From positions 1 to 64,000 of the forward strand of contig NZ_AORV01000060.1 in assembly GCF_000350485.1 (NCBI RefSeq): 64,000 nt of DNA, in the 5' to 3' direction. Shown in pieces: positions 1-8,943 of the stretch. Below the pieces are notes generated by a model. It was not told the origin of the DNA. It did not search any database and saw only the letters and a list, made by a program, of their open reading frames with translations. Origin of the DNA: Ruminiclostridium cellobioparum subsp. termitidis CT1112 (GTDB taxonomy: Bacteria > Bacillota > Clostridia > Acetivibrionales > DSM-1351). The position numbers and the translations under genes are program-made. Numbering within the stretch: the stretch's first letter is position 1; every line of letters starts with the position of its first letter.

Positions 1-18
1 TTGGTTTGAGGTGTTTTA

Positions 19-366
19 ATGACTTTAGGTGAACGATTAAGATCTTTAATTGACGAAAAAGGTATTGATCAAAAGACATTTGCTGAATTATTTAATTTAT
101 CGCCCACTACTGTTTCTGGATATGTTACCAATTACCGAACTCCTAGTGATGACTTAAAGAAAAAATTTGCAGATTATTTCTGTGTTTCTATCGATTATCT
201 TCTCGGACATACTGATAACAGAAATGTGATAGATAATAAAACTGAAACTAAACCCAATCACAATCTTGATATTTCCGGTCTGCCTGATGAAGCCATAAAG
301 CAGGTTGAAGATTATATTGAATTTATAAAGCAGAAGTATAACCCAGATGGCAGTATTAAAAAATAA
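19..366 (+). CDS. XRE-family HTH transcriptional regulator
   Basis: A 115-residue Cro/C1-type DNA-binding protein, probably a cytoplasmic repressor; its targets are not visible. Residues about 3-60 form the helix-turn-helix domain (TFAELFNLSPTTVSGY covers the two DNA-contacting helices), followed by the usual family ending VSIDYLLG. The last 50 residues are charged and contain an amphipathic helix (EAIKQVEDYIEFIKQ) that could serve dimerisation. GAGGTG lies five bases before the ATG. The gene converges on the toxin-antitoxin-like remnant at 378-948. Bases 245-265 near its end form an inverted repeat with the end of that neighbour. Upstream context is outside the window, so a phage or ICE origin cannot be judged. 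Confidence 0.85.
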   Translation: MTLGERLRSLIDEKGIDQKTFAELFNLSPTTVSGYVTNYRTPSDDLKKKFADYFCVSIDYLLGHTDNRNVIDNKTETKPNHNLDISGLPDEAIKQVEDYIEFIKQKYNPDGSIKK

Positions 367-413
367 AAACAGTAATTTTAATATTGTTTTATGATTGTGA
401 TTGGGCTTAGTTT
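245..413. repeat. 21-base inverted repeat in the ends of two convergent genes
   Basis: Bases 245-265 and 393-413 are inverted copies with 20 of 21 matches. The left arm encodes ETKPNHN of the XRE protein; the right arm encodes LSPITI at the end of the 75-residue protein. RNA from either strand could form a long stem here, which may act as a shared transcript end for the convergent genes. Confidence 0.6.
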
Positions 414-605
414 TTCAAATATTTCATCCAAGCTCATGTCTTTATAGATATCATTCTGAACATTTAGGTAGTCTTCCCCATGTCCTTCTTCAAAATTTCT
501 TATATACCTCAAGAAACCGGAATAACCCAACTCCTTAATTAAAGCTCTGGAGCCCTTTTCTATTATTTCTTTATCACTTAATTTATAATTTTCACTCGAT
601 AGCAT
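378..605 (-). CDS. small conserved-looking protein, possible antitoxin
   Basis: A 75-residue acidic cytoplasmic protein with no motif I recognise with certainty. It starts 18 bases after the PIN-domain remnant (624-948) on the same strand and has a good GGGAGGA ribosome site, so the two were probably one transcript. The sequence is helical and charged (DKEIIEKGSRALIKELG, then DMSLDEIFEKL), which would fit a partner of a PIN toxin, although antitoxins usually precede the toxin. The partner is broken, so this gene may be decaying or serve another role. There is no membrane segment or signal peptide. The antitoxin role is inference from position only. Confidence 0.55.
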   Translation of the reverse strand: MLSSENYKLSDKEIIEKGSRALIKELGYSGFLRYIRNFEEGHGEDYLNVQNDIYKDMSLDEIFEKLSPITIIKQY

Positions 606-623
606 CTATTTTCATCTCCTCCC

Positions 624-948
624 TTAGGAAATCATCGGGTTCATTATTTTTATATTTCCAATAGCATTTTCCAGCTTAGCTATATTCGCTTTTATAGTTC
701 TTATAAATCTATCATCACAAGTAATAAAACAATCACACTCTGCATGAACTGCACATGCCAGATGTAATGAATTTTTTGCTTTAGCATTGGATGCACTCAT
801 AATATTTCTGGCAGTCTCCTCTATCTATATACTTGGTGCAACCGCTTCAACGCAAGCATCTGACAACAATCCAACATATTTTTTTCTATATGAGTTCAAT
901 AATGTTGTCCCCTGAATCAAGAAAAATGATAAGATTCTTAGATTGCAT
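624..948 (-). pseudogene. PIN-domain ribonuclease, disrupted
   Basis: Reading the minus strand from an ATG at 948 gives MQSKNLIIFLDSG and then stops at once. A one-base shift near 916 (a GGGG run) restores a frame that carries on as NSYRKKYVGLLSD. An in-frame TAG follows (PSI*IEETARN), after which the typical PIN C-terminal half reads through: SLHLACAVHAECDCFITCDD with the conserved acidic pair, ending at TAA 624-626. PIN proteins are Mg-dependent endoribonucleases, often VapC-like toxins. One frameshift and one stop make this a pseudogene, unless sequencing errors are responsible. It lies directly upstream of the intact 75-residue gene at 378-605. Confidence 0.75.
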
Positions 949-1076
949 TTTCACCTCGTGATTATTTTTATTTTTTAGGCTTTAAATATCGCTCTAAACG
1001 TAGTTATTTCAAAAAAATGTCCATAATAATCTCTCTTTTCTCTCATCTTTTCATTAGGACATTTCAAAAATACATT

Positions 1077-4000
1077 TTAATAGCTTACCTTTATCGTCTT
1101 TATTTCAAACGGACTGAAGGAAAGATCAATTTCTTTTTCTGCTGATAGAGATTCCAACTCTTCTTCCAACATGTTAGTTATATCAACCGCACTAGGTGCC
1201 GTCCCTAGGCTGACCTTTACATTTGTAAATGTGCCTTCTGCTTCATACAACCTCATTATATATGCCTTTTGATTTTCCTCGCAAGGCTTGACAGTTTCAA
1301 TAATAATATTGTTACTATCAACTTTGGCAAAGGATTTATATTCCTCTCTCCCCTGCATAACGATTGGTTTATAATTAAGGCTGTAGGCAGGTATAACAAC
1401 GTTCTCGGCACTAAAATCTCCAATATGGGGCAGAAATGAATATACGCATTCATGTACTCCCGCATCTCCTCTCGGATCAGGCCTGCACCCTCCCTTATGC
1501 AGAGATAAACGCATATCCGATCCTTCAACAGATATACCATATTTACAATCGTTAAGCAAAGCTACACCATATCTGGTTTCTGAAAGGTCGGTAAACTTAT
1601 GGTTCAGTACCTCAAACATTGCCTGCTCAATACTATTATTTCGAGTGGTTGGCTTTTGGCAATGGCCGAATTGGATTTCATGCCTTGAGATATTGCTCAT
1701 AACAGTAGTATTAAAATCTACCTTTAAGAAACGGTGCCTATCTTTCCAGTCTATAATAGTCTCAAAGTCAACTCTTGGAGTTGTGGAGTAAAATATCATA
1801 TCCTGTTTCACTGATGACTTCTCTGAAATATTATAGGTATTGCGGATTCTAAATTGAATTCTGCCATTCGATATTATTTCACGCTCAACCAATTTTGCAC
1901 TCGCTTCAAACTTCATCTGGCAGTCTGCATCAATATCCCAATTATCCCATGATGCTGGTACATCTTCAGCTATTAAGAAGGTGTTAAGTGGTTCACCATT
2001 TCCGCAGAGTTCACGGTTTACGCGCGTGTCGATGAAAGAGCTGATTGTTCCAGCTTCCGTAAATGTAATTTTAGCGAATGGCGTAGTCAATATATTCTCT
2101 TTATAAGTAAAAGCCGACTCTGCAGTATCTGTTATCAAACCGGCTTCCTCAAATTTGAGCACATTCCCTCCCATTGAAGGAAGATGGAGGTTTGCTATAC
2201 AAAGCTGTTCCTGTCCTGAAATATTACAAATACGCTGAGTAATTAAATTTTTATCTGTAGGCACCTTGTTTTGGCAGCCATCTATATAAATTATTTCATC
2301 CCTGTCAAAGCCCAATGTATTAAACACTGTTACTGCATTTTCATCCGGTATCGTGCAGGTTGTTTTTTCAATAAGTTCCTGTGCCTTTTCAAGCAGTTCC
2401 TTCATCTGACTGAAGCAGGTATCATGTGCCTTAGCTATACAAGTACCTGGCAGGATATCATGGAACTGGTTAACCAGAAGAGTTTCCATCAATGGCCTGA
2501 TATCTGTGTCTTCAGCAACAATATTTTTGGCAACCGACTTTTGTACCGTCAAAAATTCCAGATTGTGCAAAGCTATTTCGGCATGGCGGTTATTGCGTTT
2601 AATTGTATGTTGGTTTGTTAAGGTACCACGGTGTAATTCCAAATAAAGCTCCCCCTTGTATGTAGGAGGATTTACTGCTTCATTTTCCAAATTCACCATG
2701 AACCCGCCAACATTTACATGTTCTGCTTTCGGGCAGCCATCCAGGTCTTTCACTCGTTTCGCCATTTCTATCATCTCAAACTGCGGTCCCCCGCCTCCAT
2801 CCCCATAGCCATAAGCAATAAGGCGGCTCTTTGCTACATCTTTGTTTCGTATAAAGTTACTGCTTCCTCTACCATCCAGCTGTTCTATAAGTGTCTTTGG
2901 ATCCGGCCAGCAATGAGAAGTATTAAAGTGCGTAAATACCTCAGTTCCGTCTATTCCCTTCCAGTAAAAAGTTTCATAGGGGAACCTGTTTGTATCATTC
3001 CAGGTCATCTTTGTTGTGAGGAAATAGTCTACCCTGCACCCTTTCATAATCTGGGGAATTGCGGCACTGTAGCCGAAGGTGTCAGGCAGCCAAAAACAAT
3101 TGGAGGTATAATCGAAATATTTCTGTGTATATTTTTGCCCCCATAGGAACTGGCGTATCATGGATTCTCCAGATGTTATGTTGCAGTCACATTCCACCCA
3201 TACAGCCCCATTTGGTTCATACCGGCCTTCCGCAACTTTCTCCCTGATTTTTTCAAATAATTCAGGATAATGGAGGCGGATCATTTCTGTGTGATAAGAT
3301 GAGCTCTGAATAAAACGATATTCCGGATACTGATTCATGAGGCTTATTTCATTAGAGAAAGTTCTGGCACATTTCTTTATAGTCTCGGATATCTGCCAAA
3401 GCCATGCAGTATCCATATGGGAATGACCTACAATACCTGCTGTCGGTGCCGACTCGGCATTTTTTGCGTTCAACATCGGTTTCATTATTTCTCTTGCTTT
3501 TAAAAGAGCAGAATGCCAGGTTTCCGTATCCACATCCTCAACAGCATAATAGACAATTTTATGTACCTCTATTAAGCAATTAATAATGTCGGCACGTCGG
3601 AAACTCAACGGATCTAACTTTTCTGCCATCTGGTTCAGTGTATGCAAGTCAAAGATAAAATCAGCAATATCCTGATTCTTGATGCAAAGAGAAACTCTAT
3701 TATATTTATTACGGAAATCACTTTCCGGAATTGTTTCGAAAGGTTGTGTCCCAATAATATAGTGGCCGGCATAAAATTCTATAGCAACGTCAACACTCTC
3801 TTCCGGACAAGCCCCTTTCACCAGTAGATCACAATAGTGGTTACCATGTCCGGTTTGTACTATTTTTGTTGCAAAAGTACCGGAAGGAATCCCATTCACC
3901 CACAGCATAGCCTCATATCCGCCAACTTCAGGCTTAATATAAATACTCTCACCTTTAAACTCTTCCGGGATATTGACTTTTGCCTTAAACCAGCAATAAA

Positions 4001-4196
4001 CTCCCTCTCCGCCCCAGACATCTCCCTTTTGTGTCTCAGTAAAAAGGCTTTCATCCCGGGGGATGCTATGATATTGCTGCAACGTCTCATATCGTTTCAT
4101 TTTCACTTCAGCAATGGGAGTAAAAATATATGGTTCAAGTGTTTGTTCCAAGCGAACAAGCTTTAATAACATACGATTGATTTGTACTTCATTCAT
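1077..4196 (-). CDS. GH38 alpha-mannosidase
   Basis: Retaining alpha-mannosidase of glycoside hydrolase family 38, which removes alpha-mannose from oligosaccharides using a zinc ion. There is no signal peptide, so it is expected to be cytosolic and to act on sugars imported by the ABC transporter upstream. The 1039 residues have a carbohydrate-binding-like N-terminal part (about 1-245), then the catalytic barrel with GHSHMDTAWLW near residues 257-267 (zinc ligands H and D) and WLPDTFGYS near 369-377 with the nucleophile aspartate at about 372. A middle helical domain and C-terminal beta domains follow. The start at 4196 (MNEVQINR) is preferred over 4208, because a GAGAGG site sits only one base before the latter, although the spacing to 4196 is long. 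Last gene of the operon, 53 bases after the GH116 gene. Confidence 0.93.
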   Translation of the reverse strand: MNEVQINRMLLKLVRLEQTLEPYIFTPIAEVKMKRYETLQQYHSIPRDESLFTETQKGDVWGGEGVYCWFKAKVNIPEEFKGESIYIKPEVGGYEAMLWVNGIPSGTFATKIVQTGHGNHYCDLLVKGACPEESVDVAIEFYAGHYIIGTQPFETIPESDFRNKYNRVSLCIKNQDIADFIFDLHTLNQMAEKLDPLSFRRADIINCLIEVHKIVYYAVEDVDTETWHSALLKAREIMKPMLNAKNAESAPTAGIVGHSHMDTAWLWQISETIKKCARTFSNEISLMNQYPEYRFIQSSSYHTEMIRLHYPELFEKIREKVAEGRYEPNGAVWVECDCNITSGESMIRQFLWGQKYTQKYFDYTSNCFWLPDTFGYSAAIPQIMKGCRVDYFLTTKMTWNDTNRFPYETFYWKGIDGTEVFTHFNTSHCWPDPKTLIEQLDGRGSSNFIRNKDVAKSRLIAYGYGDGGGGPQFEMIEMAKRVKDLDGCPKAEHVNVGGFMVNLENEAVNPPTYKGELYLELHRGTLTNQHTIKRNNRHAEIALHNLEFLTVQKSVAKNIVAEDTDIRPLMETLLVNQFHDILPGTCIAKAHDTCFSQMKELLEKAQELIEKTTCTIPDENAVTVFNTLGFDRDEIIYIDGCQNKVPTDKNLITQRICNISGQEQLCIANLHLPSMGGNVLKFEEAGLITDTAESAFTYKENILTTPFAKITFTEAGTISSFIDTRVNRELCGNGEPLNTFLIAEDVPASWDNWDIDADCQMKFEASAKLVEREIISNGRIQFRIRNTYNISEKSSVKQDMIFYSTTPRVDFETIIDWKDRHRFLKVDFNTTVMSNISRHEIQFGHCQKPTTRNNSIEQAMFEVLNHKFTDLSETRYGVALLNDCKYGISVEGSDMRLSLHKGGCRPDPRGDAGVHECVYSFLPHIGDFSAENVVIPAYSLNYKPIVMQGREEYKSFAKVDSNNIIIETVKPCEENQKAYIMRLYEAEGTFTNVKVSLGTAPSAVDITNMLEEELESLSAEKEIDLSFSPFEIKTIKVSY

Positions 4197-4261
4197 TAAT
4201 ATAATCATTCCTCTCGCTTAATCTGGCACCTCTTCCAATTTTTCCAAAAATCCTATGAAAT

Positions 4262-6895
4262 TTATAGGATTCTTAATACCATTTTAGGTTTAAGTACAAT
4301 ATTTTTTTCAAAGATTATATTCATTCGATTAGAATCTTTAATTATTTTAAATTTTACAATTTCACCATTAATCAACACTTGTTTAATACATGTTATCATA
4401 TTGAGAAGGAGTTTATTAAAGCCAATTTCACCATTTGTACATTCCAGTTCAAATGATTCAGGTTGTTTCATAAAATGACCAAATCCTGAAGGAGAAAACC
4501 AGGGTGCTTTAATGCTTTCAACCGGTGGAACAAACATTACTATACCCTTGGGGGTATCCAATTTAAAGCCTGTCACAGATAATAAAAGTGACCAGCTTGA
4601 CATTGCTCTGTAATAATGATCGCCGCATTCTTCATGATTAAAAATTCTTCCTGCTAAGAAATGTCTTTGGTCACTGTTCTCAGATAACTCAATTGCTTCT
4701 TCAACCATACCATTTTCCAGTAATGTCGAAGCAAAGGCAAACTCTATACCCGACCAATTAGCTAATGCCTGAACATTGTTATAGGTGTATGGGGTTGGTT
4801 TGGCATGTTTTGGATAAACAGCATTTATCAGTCCTGTCTCTGGGTGATAATTGTATTTAAATATAGATTTCAAGGCATCGTGGATAAGTTGCTCAGGGAT
4901 GAAATTCCCTAATCCTAAAAGTTGTGCATACCATTGTCCATCAATCTGATCTGCCATGCAGCACTCATCTCTTGTTTCATTGTCCTCCCACAAGCTAAAA
5001 TACTCCTTATTCCACAATTTTTTTATAAAATTTTCCTTACCCTTCTCCAATATATCCTGCCATTTTAATTTAAGCCTATGTTCACCCAAATCATCTGCCA
5101 TACGTGAAGCCGCAAGCACCGCCGCTAACCACAAACTGGATATGTATGAAGGAGTACCTTTAAAATTCCATGCATCGTAGGTATTTCTTTTCGTCTCGGT
5201 ATCAGGCAGGCAGTCACCATTACTGTCCAGTTTTTCTATGCTTTCCATAGCCTTTACCACATGGTTCCATAATCTTTTTAAATACTCAATGTTACCGGTC
5301 CAAAGATAATCGCGGCAAACCAGAAGAACAAATTGCGGATTCATATCCACTCGATCAAAACCATCGTCCACTGAGCAAAAGTCAGGGGTAAAAAAGTGAT
5401 GAACTCTGCCATCTTTTCTTTGAAACTTTGTTCCCATCTCCATCTGTCTGAGTTGCAGGTCCGGAAATAGCGCTAAAATGTTAAATGAACCTTGATACGT
5501 AATATCAATTGTATGAAAGCCGCAGCTGCCATAACCCTCCCAAAGTGCAAAGTCCCCTTGTTCGGACCACCAGGAACATTTAATTAGCGTATTTAACTGG
5601 TTAGTCCAATTATTCACAAAAGAAATATTGGTATCGGTATAACTTAATTCATTAGAAAATCCTTTAACTTTATTTAAAATATCGTTCGAATTATCATACA
5701 TAAAATCATTGACTTCTTCGGCATCCTTGAACCAATTGGCATACATATGTCCCACAAAACGATCACAATCGCTGAAATGATTTGGAAAGTACCAGGAAAC
5801 AATAAATTGAACTTTCTTTTTTTCGCCCGGACTTAATGTAATTCTTGAACACAATGCAGCATCTCCCCATGCTTCTTGTCCTTCCTCATCCGTTAACATC
5901 GTATTCATATGCTTTTTAATCATACGTATAAAATTAATTTTTTCTATTCGATCAGAAAGAGTATTTTGATTGATATTAAGTATACGTTGGTATGGATGGT
6001 TTACACTGGCTATATTAAGTATTTGTACCATGATATCTTCTAATTGCACATCATTAAAAACATCCAGCTGTTCGTCTTTTAAATTCAGAATAAATTCCGG
6101 TAAGGTCTCACAGCCCAAGTTTGGTAAACCGCCACTGTCTCTGAAGTCAAAAAGATAGGATTCTTCCGAAACTCCATAATCACTGTTTAGTACATAATTT
6201 GCAAAATATTGTGAGAAATCACTCTGAATAAAACTTGTTTCTCCCCCTGCAACAGAAAAGCTCAAACTGCCAGTTTGTCGATCTAAATCATTCTTATCAC
6301 TTTTCATTATTAAGTTAATATGATCATGACTTTTACGAACTATATTTCTTAACAGACGATTTTTTAACCCTCTGTTAATTGGATTTTTTAGTTTTCCCAG
6401 TAATGAAACCTCAACCTCCTGACTAGTGACGTTTTCTACAAAAAAAGTTACAAAGAAGCCAGGTGTTCCACTCAACCTTGAATCTAACGGAATAAAAGGA
6501 GAACAAAATTCGGAGTAGATTTTAACAGGAAGGCTTTCATCGATATAACTTAGATTACAAAAAGGAAAAGACGCCTTATAGTGTATTTCCTTTACATCCT
6601 TATGCCATGAATACATCAATGAACGAAATTCACCTTTATCTTTGTCATGAGATAATTTTCTTATTTTCGGCAAATCATTTCCCTGCTTTGTTCTAATATA
6701 AAAGGGCATCACGTTCTTTTCGTAATCATATAAATTATTTATCTGTTTCTTTGGGTCCGGACTTGCCCACTTACCTAAGTTGAATATATGCCAATCTGTC
6801 AATGCGCCATTCTGATTGATTTCTACCGTTCCTGTTCCAATTCCGCCTAACGCCATTCCATTCTGCTGAACTTTCTTATCAATAATTGTTTCCAT
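4262..6895 (-). CDS. GH116 family glycosidase (GBA2-like)
   Basis: Retaining glycosidase of family GH116, whose members include bacterial beta-glucosidases/xylosidases and mammalian GBA2. The 877 residues show the family N-terminal beta domain opening with GGIGTGTVEINQNG (17-30) and TDWHIFN, the WYFPNHF signature near 368-374, and the alpha/alpha barrel. By comparison with known members, the nucleophile should be E453 in LWEGYGSCGFH and the acid/base D574 in NTYDAWNFKGTPSY, which precedes SLWLAAV. No signal peptide, so it is cytosolic. It lies between the second permease (108 bases upstream) and GH38 (53 bases downstream), with GGGGG before the ATG. Pairing with an alpha-mannosidase suggests a mixed mannose/glucose or glycan-derived oligosaccharide; the exact substrate cannot be read from the sequence. 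Confidence 0.88.
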   Translation of the reverse strand: METIIDKKVQQNGMALGGIGTGTVEINQNGALTDWHIFNLGKWASPDPKKQINNLYDYEKNVMPFYIRTKQGNDLPKIRKLSHDKDKGEFRSLMYSWHKDVKEIHYKASFPFCNLSYIDESLPVKIYSEFCSPFIPLDSRLSGTPGFFVTFFVENVTSQEVEVSLLGKLKNPINRGLKNRLLRNIVRKSHDHINLIMKSDKNDLDRQTGSLSFSVAGGETSFIQSDFSQYFANYVLNSDYGVSEESYLFDFRDSGGLPNLGCETLPEFILNLKDEQLDVFNDVQLEDIMVQILNIASVNHPYQRILNINQNTLSDRIEKINFIRMIKKHMNTMLTDEEGQEAWGDAALCSRITLSPGEKKKVQFIVSWYFPNHFSDCDRFVGHMYANWFKDAEEVNDFMYDNSNDILNKVKGFSNELSYTDTNISFVNNWTNQLNTLIKCSWWSEQGDFALWEGYGSCGFHTIDITYQGSFNILALFPDLQLRQMEMGTKFQRKDGRVHHFFTPDFCSVDDGFDRVDMNPQFVLLVCRDYLWTGNIEYLKRLWNHVVKAMESIEKLDSNGDCLPDTETKRNTYDAWNFKGTPSYISSLWLAAVLAASRMADDLGEHRLKLKWQDILEKGKENFIKKLWNKEYFSLWEDNETRDECCMADQIDGQWYAQLLGLGNFIPEQLIHDALKSIFKYNYHPETGLINAVYPKHAKPTPYTYNNVQALANWSGIEFAFASTLLENGMVEEAIELSENSDQRHFLAGRIFNHEECGDHYYRAMSSWSLLLSVTGFKLDTPKGIVMFVPPVESIKAPWFSPSGFGHFMKQPESFELECTNGEIGFNKLLLNMITCIKQVLINGEIVKFKIIKDSNRMNIIFEKNIVLKPKMVLRIL

Positions 6896-7003
6896 AATTT
6901 CTATAACCCCCTATTTGCCTTGTTTATACCTCCAGAAACACATACTTTTATGTCCAGCCGGCAAATTCATCTCATAAAAATACGTATCAGACTTCTATTT
7001 TTA

Positions 7004-7894
7004 CTAGCCTTTCAGAGAACCTACTATTACACCCTTCACAAAATATTTTTGCAAAAATGGGTACACAAATAGAATTGGTACAGTTGCAATAACAATTGTC
7101 GTGTATTGTACGAGCTGGCGATACATGCTTTCAGACTGAGCACTGACTCCATTCATTACCTGCAGCATGTTTCCTTTGTCACCTTGAATCAGTATTTCCC
7201 TAAGGACTAACTGGATAGGATAATACTTTCGGTCGTTGAGAAATATAGCAGCGTTAAACCAAGAATTCCACATCCCTATAGCGTAGAATAATACCATTAC
7301 TGCAATTATTGCTTTTGATAATGGAATTATTATCCGAAAAAGGATGGTAAAATCATTGGCCCCATCAATCCTTGCAGATTCTTCTAAACTGGCAGGAAGC
7401 TCCATGAAGGAAGTTCTCATGACAATCAAGTTCCATGTATTAATGGCACTCGGAAGAATAACAGCCCAGTAAGAATTATATAGTCCTAAACCCTTGACCG
7501 TCAGGTAAAATGGAATAAGACCTCCACTAAAGAACATTGTTATTGTTATTACAATCAATATAGGCTTTGCAAAGTAAACCTGTCTCCTTGATAGTGCATA
7601 TGCACCAAAACAAGTCAGAATCATGCTGATAAAAGTTCCTACCACAACATAAAAAACCGTATTATAAAACCCAATCCCTATATTGGGATTTTTCAACACC
7701 AAAGAATACCCTTTTAATGTAAATCCCTGAGGTGAAAGCAGCAGACCCTCATGCTGCATCAGCAGGCCCGGATCGCTTAAGGAAGCAAAAACAACGTATA
7801 ACAGAGGATATATGCATGCCAAAGTAAGCAGTGACAAGAAAACTATATTAACCAAATTAAATACTCTTTCACTAATTGTAATTCTAGTAACCAT
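7004..7894 (-). CDS. sugar ABC transporter permease (YtcP/LplC type)
   Basis: Inner-membrane permease of a CUT1 carbohydrate importer, 296 residues with about six transmembrane helices (the first near 13-35, another at about 75-100). The EAA loop that docks on the ATPase is seen as ESARIDGANDFTILFRIIIP, and the protein ends with the family-typical KYFVKGVIVGSLKG. A GGGAGG site precedes the ATG, and it starts 12 bases after the partner permease. No ATPase gene is in the cluster. CUT1 importers of this LplABC/YtcQP type commonly share a single housekeeping MsmX-like ATPase encoded elsewhere, which is the likely case here. Confidence 0.92.
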   Translation of the reverse strand: MVTRITISERVFNLVNIVFLSLLTLACIYPLLYVVFASLSDPGLLMQHEGLLLSPQGFTLKGYSLVLKNPNIGIGFYNTVFYVVVGTFISMILTCFGAYALSRRQVYFAKPILIVITITMFFSGGLIPFYLTVKGLGLYNSYWAVILPSAINTWNLIVMRTSFMELPASLEESARIDGANDFTILFRIIIPLSKAIIAVMVLFYAIGMWNSWFNAAIFLNDRKYYPIQLVLREILIQGDKGNMLQVMNGVSAQSESMYRQLVQYTTIVIATVPILFVYPFLQKYFVKGVIVGSLKG

Positions 7895-7906
7895 TATGTC
7901 CTCCCT

Positions 7907-8836
7907 TTACCATAAGCTATTTTCTGTATATTTTTTGGAAAGCCAATTAGCTCCTACAAGAAACAAGAGATTTATTACCGAATTAAACAGGCCAATTGCA
8001 GTACTGTAACTGTAATCTGCATTCAAAAGACCTCTTCTATACACATATGACGATATAACATCTGCAGTTTCGTATGTAAGTGGATTGTAAAGCAAGATGA
8101 TCTTTTCAAATCCTATACTCATAATTGAACCCATTCTAAGTATAAGGAGGACCATTATAGTGGATGTCAAACCGGGTAATGTAACATGAATCAGTTGCTT
8201 CCATTTTCCAGCTCCGTCCATTACTGCCGCTTCATACAGTCCAGGATCAATATTTGATAATGCGGCCAAGTATATTATGCTATTCCAGCCTATACTCTGC
8301 CAGATGTTGGTGCTAATGAATATTGTTCTAAACAGTCCGCTTTGGCTTAATAGATTAGTTTTTTCAAAACCGAAACTGGAAATCAACTGATTAATGAGGC
8401 CACTCGAAGATGTAAAATCAACAATAATTCCGCATACAACAACCGTTGATATAAAATAAGGCAGATAAGTTAAAGTTTGTACTGTCCTTTTGAAAAATTT
8501 ATTTTTAACTTCATTAAGAAGCAATGCAAGTATAATTGGAGCAGGGAACCCCCATAGGATATCATATATGCTAATCAGTAAAGTATTTTTTATAATACGC
8601 CAGCTATTAACATCTCTAAAGAATGCTGTAAAGTTATCGATTCCAACCCATGAACTTTTGAAAATACCAAGCCCTACAGAATATTTCTTAAAAGCAATCA
8701 CGGTTCCATACATAGGTACATAACAGAAGATAACATACCATACTACAACCGCTAGAACCATTAAATATATATATTTGTTTCTTTTTATGTCTGACGAAAT
8801 AATACTTCTTTTAATATGCCGTGTTGTTTCCTTCAA
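7907..8836 (-). CDS. sugar ABC transporter permease (LplB type)
   Basis: Second permease subunit of the same CUT1 importer, 309 residues with about six membrane helices. The N-terminal YLMVLAVVVWYVIFCYVPMYG helix is typical of LplB/YteP proteins. The EAA loop reads YEAAVMDGAGKWKQLIHVTL and contacts the shared ATPase. The start is a TTG at 8836 with GAGG about ten bases upstream; no ATG in this frame fits. The gene follows the solute-binding lipoprotein after an intercistronic hairpin (8869-8908), an arrangement often used to keep binding protein more abundant than permeases. Confidence 0.92.
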   Translation of the reverse strand: MKETTRHIKRSIISSDIKRNKYIYLMVLAVVVWYVIFCYVPMYGTVIAFKKYSVGLGIFKSSWVGIDNFTAFFRDVNSWRIIKNTLLISIYDILWGFPAPIILALLLNEVKNKFFKRTVQTLTYLPYFISTVVVCGIIVDFTSSSGLINQLISSFGFEKTNLLSQSGLFRTIFISTNIWQSIGWNSIIYLAALSNIDPGLYEAAVMDGAGKWKQLIHVTLPGLTSTIMVLLILRMGSIMSIGFEKIILLYNPLTYETADVISSYVYRRGLLNADYSYSTAIGLFNSVINLLFLVGANWLSKKYTENSLW

Positions 8837-8868
8837 AAGAAACCATCCTCTCTCAATTTAATAGTAAC

Positions 8869-8937
8869 TATGCAGAAAGGATACCCATATAGATATCCTT
8901 CCTGCATAATCCAAGGTATATGCATTGTAAACCTTGG
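8869..8937 (-). terminator. intercistronic hairpins between binding protein and permease genes
   Basis: Bases 8869-8883 and 8894-8908 form a 15-base stem with one wobble pair around a ten-base loop. A smaller CCAAGG/CCTTGG stem (8911-8937) lies just before it in transcript order. There is no clear U-run, so these more likely protect the 3' end of the binding-protein message or act as a leaky terminator than fully stop transcription. Confidence 0.6.
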
Positions 8938-8943
8938 GAAGGA

